Below, in pieces: positions 61,393-64,000 of a stretch of 64,000 nt of DNA. The first letter of the stretch is position 1; each line of letters begins with the position of its first letter. The stretch is from Nitrobacter vulgaris (GTDB taxonomy: Bacteria > Pseudomonadota > Alphaproteobacteria > Rhizobiales > Xanthobacteraceae), in the NCBI RefSeq assembly GCF_031453995.1, contig NZ_JAVDPZ010000009.1, positions 1 to 64,000 on the forward strand. The letters run 5' to 3'. The position numbers and the translations under genes are program-made. The notes under the pieces are model-generated. The model was not told the origin of the DNA and did no database searches. It was given only the letters and a program-made list of their open reading frames with translations.

Positions 61393-62009
61393 ATGCGAAA
61401 CGTGCGCGCCGTCACTCTGTGCCTGCTAACCGCGCTGGCGTTGTCGGGATGCATGCGGCAGCCGACGACGATGGTCCGTCCGCATAACGCTCTCGATGCG
61501 CTGGCCTATGGAGGACAGATAGCGTCGGCGCCGCCGCCGGTTGTGCACGATCCCGCCTACCGGCTCGATGCCGGCGACGGCTGCGCATCGTGGTCTACGG
61601 CCAGGAGGGCCTCACCAACACCTATCTGGTCGGTGCCGGCGGCAGCATCACCATGCCGTTGATCGGCGCCGTCACCGCGCGCGGCCGCACGCCGGCTGAA
61701 CTGTCCGCCGCCATCGCCGCGCGGCTGCGCAACGGCTACATCCGCCAGCCTTACGTCGCCGCCGAAGTCGAGGCCTACCGGCCGTTCTTCATTCTCGGCG
61801 AGGTGGCGGCTCCCGGCCAGTATCCGTTCGTGCCGAATATGACGGTCGAAAGCGCCGTCGCCATCGCCGGCGGCTTTTCCCCCCGCGCCAGACGCGACCT
61901 CGTCATCGTCACCCACACCGATGCCCGCGGCGTCGTCCGCATCAGCGTTCCCCCCGCTACGCCGCTCAGCCCCGGCGACACCGTCCTCGTTGACGAACGC
62001 TGGTTCTGA
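61393..62009 (+). pseudogene. Polysaccharide export lipoprotein (Wza type), frameshifted
   Basis: The first part (61393-61578) has a lipoprotein signal with LSGC lipobox and YRLDAGD, the start of the poly-export domain. The second frame carries VVYGQEGLTNTYLVGAGGSITMP, LIGAVTARGRTPAEL and the SLBB-like end (FFILGEVAAPGQYPF, SVPPATPLSPGDTVLVDERWF). A single C is missing after GAC (61576-61578), where the family has DR(L). Restoring it gives a 205-residue protein. As read, translation stops after 89 codons from the first start, so the gene is disrupted or holds a sequencing error. Confidence 0.82.
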
Positions 62010-62012
62010 GGC

Positions 62013-63146
62013 ATGACGGAGCCACCCGATCGACCGCTCCGCATTCTTCATGCCGTTCGCGCGCCGGTGGGCGGGATCATTCGGCATATTCTCGATGTCG
62101 CAAACGGACAGGCCGATCGCGGACATCTCGTCGGCATCGTCGCCGACAGCCTCACCGGCGGCGAGCGCGCAGTTGCAGCTTTCGCAGAGATCGCCCCGCG
62201 AATGAAACTCGGTATCCACCGTATTCCGATCCGCCGGAACCCGCATCCTAGCGACCTGTTTGCGTGGACGCAGTTCGCCGCGCTGGTGCGGAAGTTGAAG
62301 CCGAATGTTCTCCACGGACACGGCGCCAAGGCCGGCGCCTTCGTGCGGCTTAAGGGCTCATCGAAAGGCACAATCCGCGTCTACACACCGCACGGCGGGT
62401 CCCTGCACTTCCCATCGACGACAATGAAGGGAATGTTTTACAGCCGCCTCGAACGCGCGCTGATGAACCGCACCGACCTGTTTCTGTTCGAGAGCGCATT
62501 CGCGCGGAATACCTATCAGCGGATCGTCGGCATCCCGGCCGGACTGGTGAAATGCGTCTTCAACGGCGTAACGTCCGGCGAATTTGATCCCGTTATGCTA
62601 GCCGACGATGCGACCGATATTGTCTATGTCGGCGAGTTCAGACATATCAAGGGTGCGGACCTACTGATCGACGCGGTGGCGCGTTTGCGGGAAAGCGGTA
62701 GACGCCTCACGCTCACGCTTGCAGGCGACGGCGAGGAAACAGGAGCGCTGAAAGCCCAGGTCGAGCGCCTCAATCTTGGGGAAACGGTCCGCTTCATTGG
62801 ACACGTCAAGGCTCGCTACGGATTCTCGAAAGGCCGATTGCTGATCGTGCCGTCGCGCGGCGACTCCATGCCATACGTCGTGATCGAAGCAGCGGCAGCG
62901 GGTATTCCCATGATCGCGGCGAACGTCGGCGGCATCCCGGAAATTTTCGACTCGTACACCGACGCACTATTCGCCCCCGGCGTCGTCACTGCCTTGGCGG
63001 ATGCCATAGAGGCCGCATTGAATGACCCTGCGGCCGCCGCCGCGCGCGCAACATCGTTGCGCGAGCGCATCCTCATGCATTTCTCACAGAATGCGATGGT
63101 CGAGGGCGTTATGGCAGGTTACCGTGAGACGTTTGCGAGACGTTAA
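62013..63146 (+). CDS. GT4-family glycosyltransferase
   Basis: The 377-residue GT-B enzyme has RILHAVRAPVGGIIRHILDVANG at the N-terminus, HGHGAKAGAFVRLKG, and the C-terminal donor-binding part VYVGEFRHIKGADLLIDAVARL, LTLAGDGEE, FIGHVKARYGF and the EX7E-like MPYVVIEAAAAGIPMIAANVGGIPE. It would add sugar to the repeat unit of an exopolysaccharide. Sugar and linkage are unknown. It starts four bases after the Wza-type stop and precedes the sugar-transferase gene by 108 bases. Confidence 0.92.
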   Translation: MTEPPDRPLRILHAVRAPVGGIIRHILDVANGQADRGHLVGIVADSLTGGERAVAAFAEIAPRMKLGIHRIPIRRNPHPSDLFAWTQFAALVRKLKPNVLHGHGAKAGAFVRLKGSSKGTIRVYTPHGGSLHFPSTTMKGMFYSRLERALMNRTDLFLFESAFARNTYQRIVGIPAGLVKCVFNGVTSGEFDPVMLADDATDIVYVGEFRHIKGADLLIDAVARLRESGRRLTLTLAGDGEETGALKAQVERLNLGETVRFIGHVKARYGFSKGRLLIVPSRGDSMPYVVIEAAAAGIPMIAANVGGIPEIFDSYTDALFAPGVVTALADAIEAALNDPAAAAARATSLRERILMHFSQNAMVEGVMAGYRETFARR

Positions 63147-63254
63147 CCATTTCTGAAATGCCGGGAGTTGCGCGAAACCAAATCTTCCCGATTTAGTCCT
63201 TAAGTCGCTCTGAAAACGCTTGCTGCATGTGCGGCGTGATGTGGACTTGAGGAC

Positions 63255-64000
63255 ATGGACCTTTTCAACGCTCGCTCGAGGATCGATTCAGCAGCGAGCA
63301 GCGGCTTTGGAATACCTGTGGAGCGTCGGCGACGGCTGTCACCGGCGGCGCTTGCCGTCACCAATCAAAAGGTACGGCCGGCCTATTCACCCGTCATCAT
63401 CACCGGCATCGTTCGTGCCGCAGATTTCTTGCTGCTGAGCCTGATCGGCATCGCGCTTTACCTCGGATACGTAGCTCGCATCGACGGTTTTAGCTGGAGC
63501 TTCATCGCATCAATCCTCGCCATGTCCGCCACCGCAGTCGTGTGTTTCCAGGCTGCGGACATCTACGACATCCAGGTTTTTCGTAGCCAGTTGCGGCAGA
63601 TAACGCGGATGAGTTCATCCTGGGCGTTCGTTTTCCTGTTGTTCATTTGCGCATCGTTCTTCGTCAAGCTCGGCGATTCCGTCTCGCGGCTCTGGCTGGT
63701 CGCGTTTTTCCTTGCTGGTCTCGCCGGCCTCATTGCCGGGCGGCTTCTGCTGCGCACCATGATCCGCCGCTGGGCACGCGACGGCCGACTGGAACGCCGC
63801 ACCGTTATCATCGGCGCGGACATGAACGGAGAAAATCTGATCAACGCGTTGCGAGCGCAGGAAGACTCCGACATCGAGATTCTGGGCGTGTTCGATGACC
63901 GTAACGACTCGCGCGCGCTCGACACCTGTGCCGGTAGTCCCAAGCTCGGCAAGGTCGACGACGTGCTTGAATTCGCGCGGCGTACCCGGCTTGATCTCGT
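63255..64000 (+). CDS. Undecaprenyl-phosphate sugar phosphotransferase (WcaJ type), cut by window end
   Basis: The open frame runs off the window. The visible 248 residues include an N-terminal membrane part with about four helices (IVRAADFLLLSLIGIALYLGY and following) and a CoA-binding-like domain (RRTVIIGADMNGENLINALR, IEILGVFDDRNDSRAL). This is the N-terminal half of polyisoprenyl-phosphate hexose-1-phosphate transferases (WcaJ/ExoY class); the catalytic part is missing. It starts exopolysaccharide repeat units on the lipid carrier. The ATG at 63255 has a nearby AGG. Earlier starts are blocked by a stop. Confidence 0.85.
   Translation, partial: MDLFNARSRIDSAASSGFGIPVERRRRLSPAALAVTNQKVRPAYSPVIITGIVRAADFLLLSLIGIALYLGYVARIDGFSWSFIASILAMSATAVVCFQAADIYDIQVFRSQLRQITRMSSSWAFVFLLFICASFFVKLGDSVSRLWLVAFFLAGLAGLIAGRLLLRTMIRRWARDGRLERRTVIIGADMNGENLINALRAQEDSDIEILGVFDDRNDSRALDTCAGSPKLGKVDDVLEFARRTRLDL

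Overview
The window looks like chromosomal DNA of an alphaproteobacterium of the Bradyrhizobium / Rhodopseudomonas / Nitrobacter / Afipia group (Rhizobiales). This is inferred from gene order and protein character: dusB-ntrB-ntrC-ntrY-ntrX-dat-hfq-hflX, fused ispDF, popZ next to valS, divK-pleD, a DUF3572 gene before dinB, and eipB. I cannot name the genus. A NarK-type nitrate/nitrite transporter and a CynX/NimT-type carrier would fit a nitrogen-oxyanion user but do not prove one.

Layout. 0-2.7 kb: small genes (a Tyr/Gly/Arg-rich exported protein, a 28-residue membrane peptide, a cold-shock protein, an ABM-domain protein, a PilZ protein) around a tRNA-Ser(UGA) with a decayed tyrosine-recombinase remnant beside it. 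2.8-9 kb: rlpA, a D,D-carboxypeptidase, tmk, holB and metG, the last three tightly coupled; metG carries an unusual Lys/Ala-rich, histone-H1-like N-terminal extension of about 160 residues. 9-12.7 kb: accessory DNA (small secreted protein, OprP-like porin, zinc-ribbon protein, orphan ORF, a 3'-half tRNA remnant) that appears to separate metG from tatD. 12.7-14.3 kb: tatD and a PhnP-like hydrolase. 14.4-17 kb: CDF transporter, TetR regulator and a divergent AhpD-family gene with a readable promoter/operator. 17-22.1 kb: queC, mazG, an aldehyde dehydrogenase, hflX, hfq. 22.3-30.7 kb: the nitrogen-regulation block read right to left (dusB, ntrB, ntrC, ntrY, ntrX, dat). 30.9-41.6 kb: ispDF, pncC, ratA-like, lipA, a 3-methyladenine glycosylase, an MFS carrier, valS, popZ, tolC. 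42-50 kb: rpmG, pleD, divK, a DUF3572 gene, dinB, eipB, a RidA-family gene, a glycerophosphodiesterase and an acyltransferase. 50-57.6 kb: trmO, a lytic transglycosylase, rpsI/rplM, metZ, narK, ctaA and a DUF2842 gene. 57.7-64 kb: exopolysaccharide genes (CelD-like acyltransferase, Wzz with a decayed kinase domain, a frameshifted Wza-type lipoprotein, a GT4 glycosyltransferase and a polyprenyl-phosphate sugar transferase cut by the window end).

How it works together. Most of the window is housekeeping: wall remodelling, translation, DNA replication and repair, isoprenoid, lipoate, heme A and methionine synthesis, and cell polarity (DivK, PleD, PopZ). NtrBC and NtrYX are the main regulatory unit. 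No CRISPR array, intact insertion sequence, prophage or defence island is visible. I did not find a clearly new multi-gene system. The best leads are the MetG extension, the scarred accessory segment at 9-12.7 kb, the AhpD operator, the pseudo-kinase Wzz beside a frameshifted Wza, and several structured intergenic elements.
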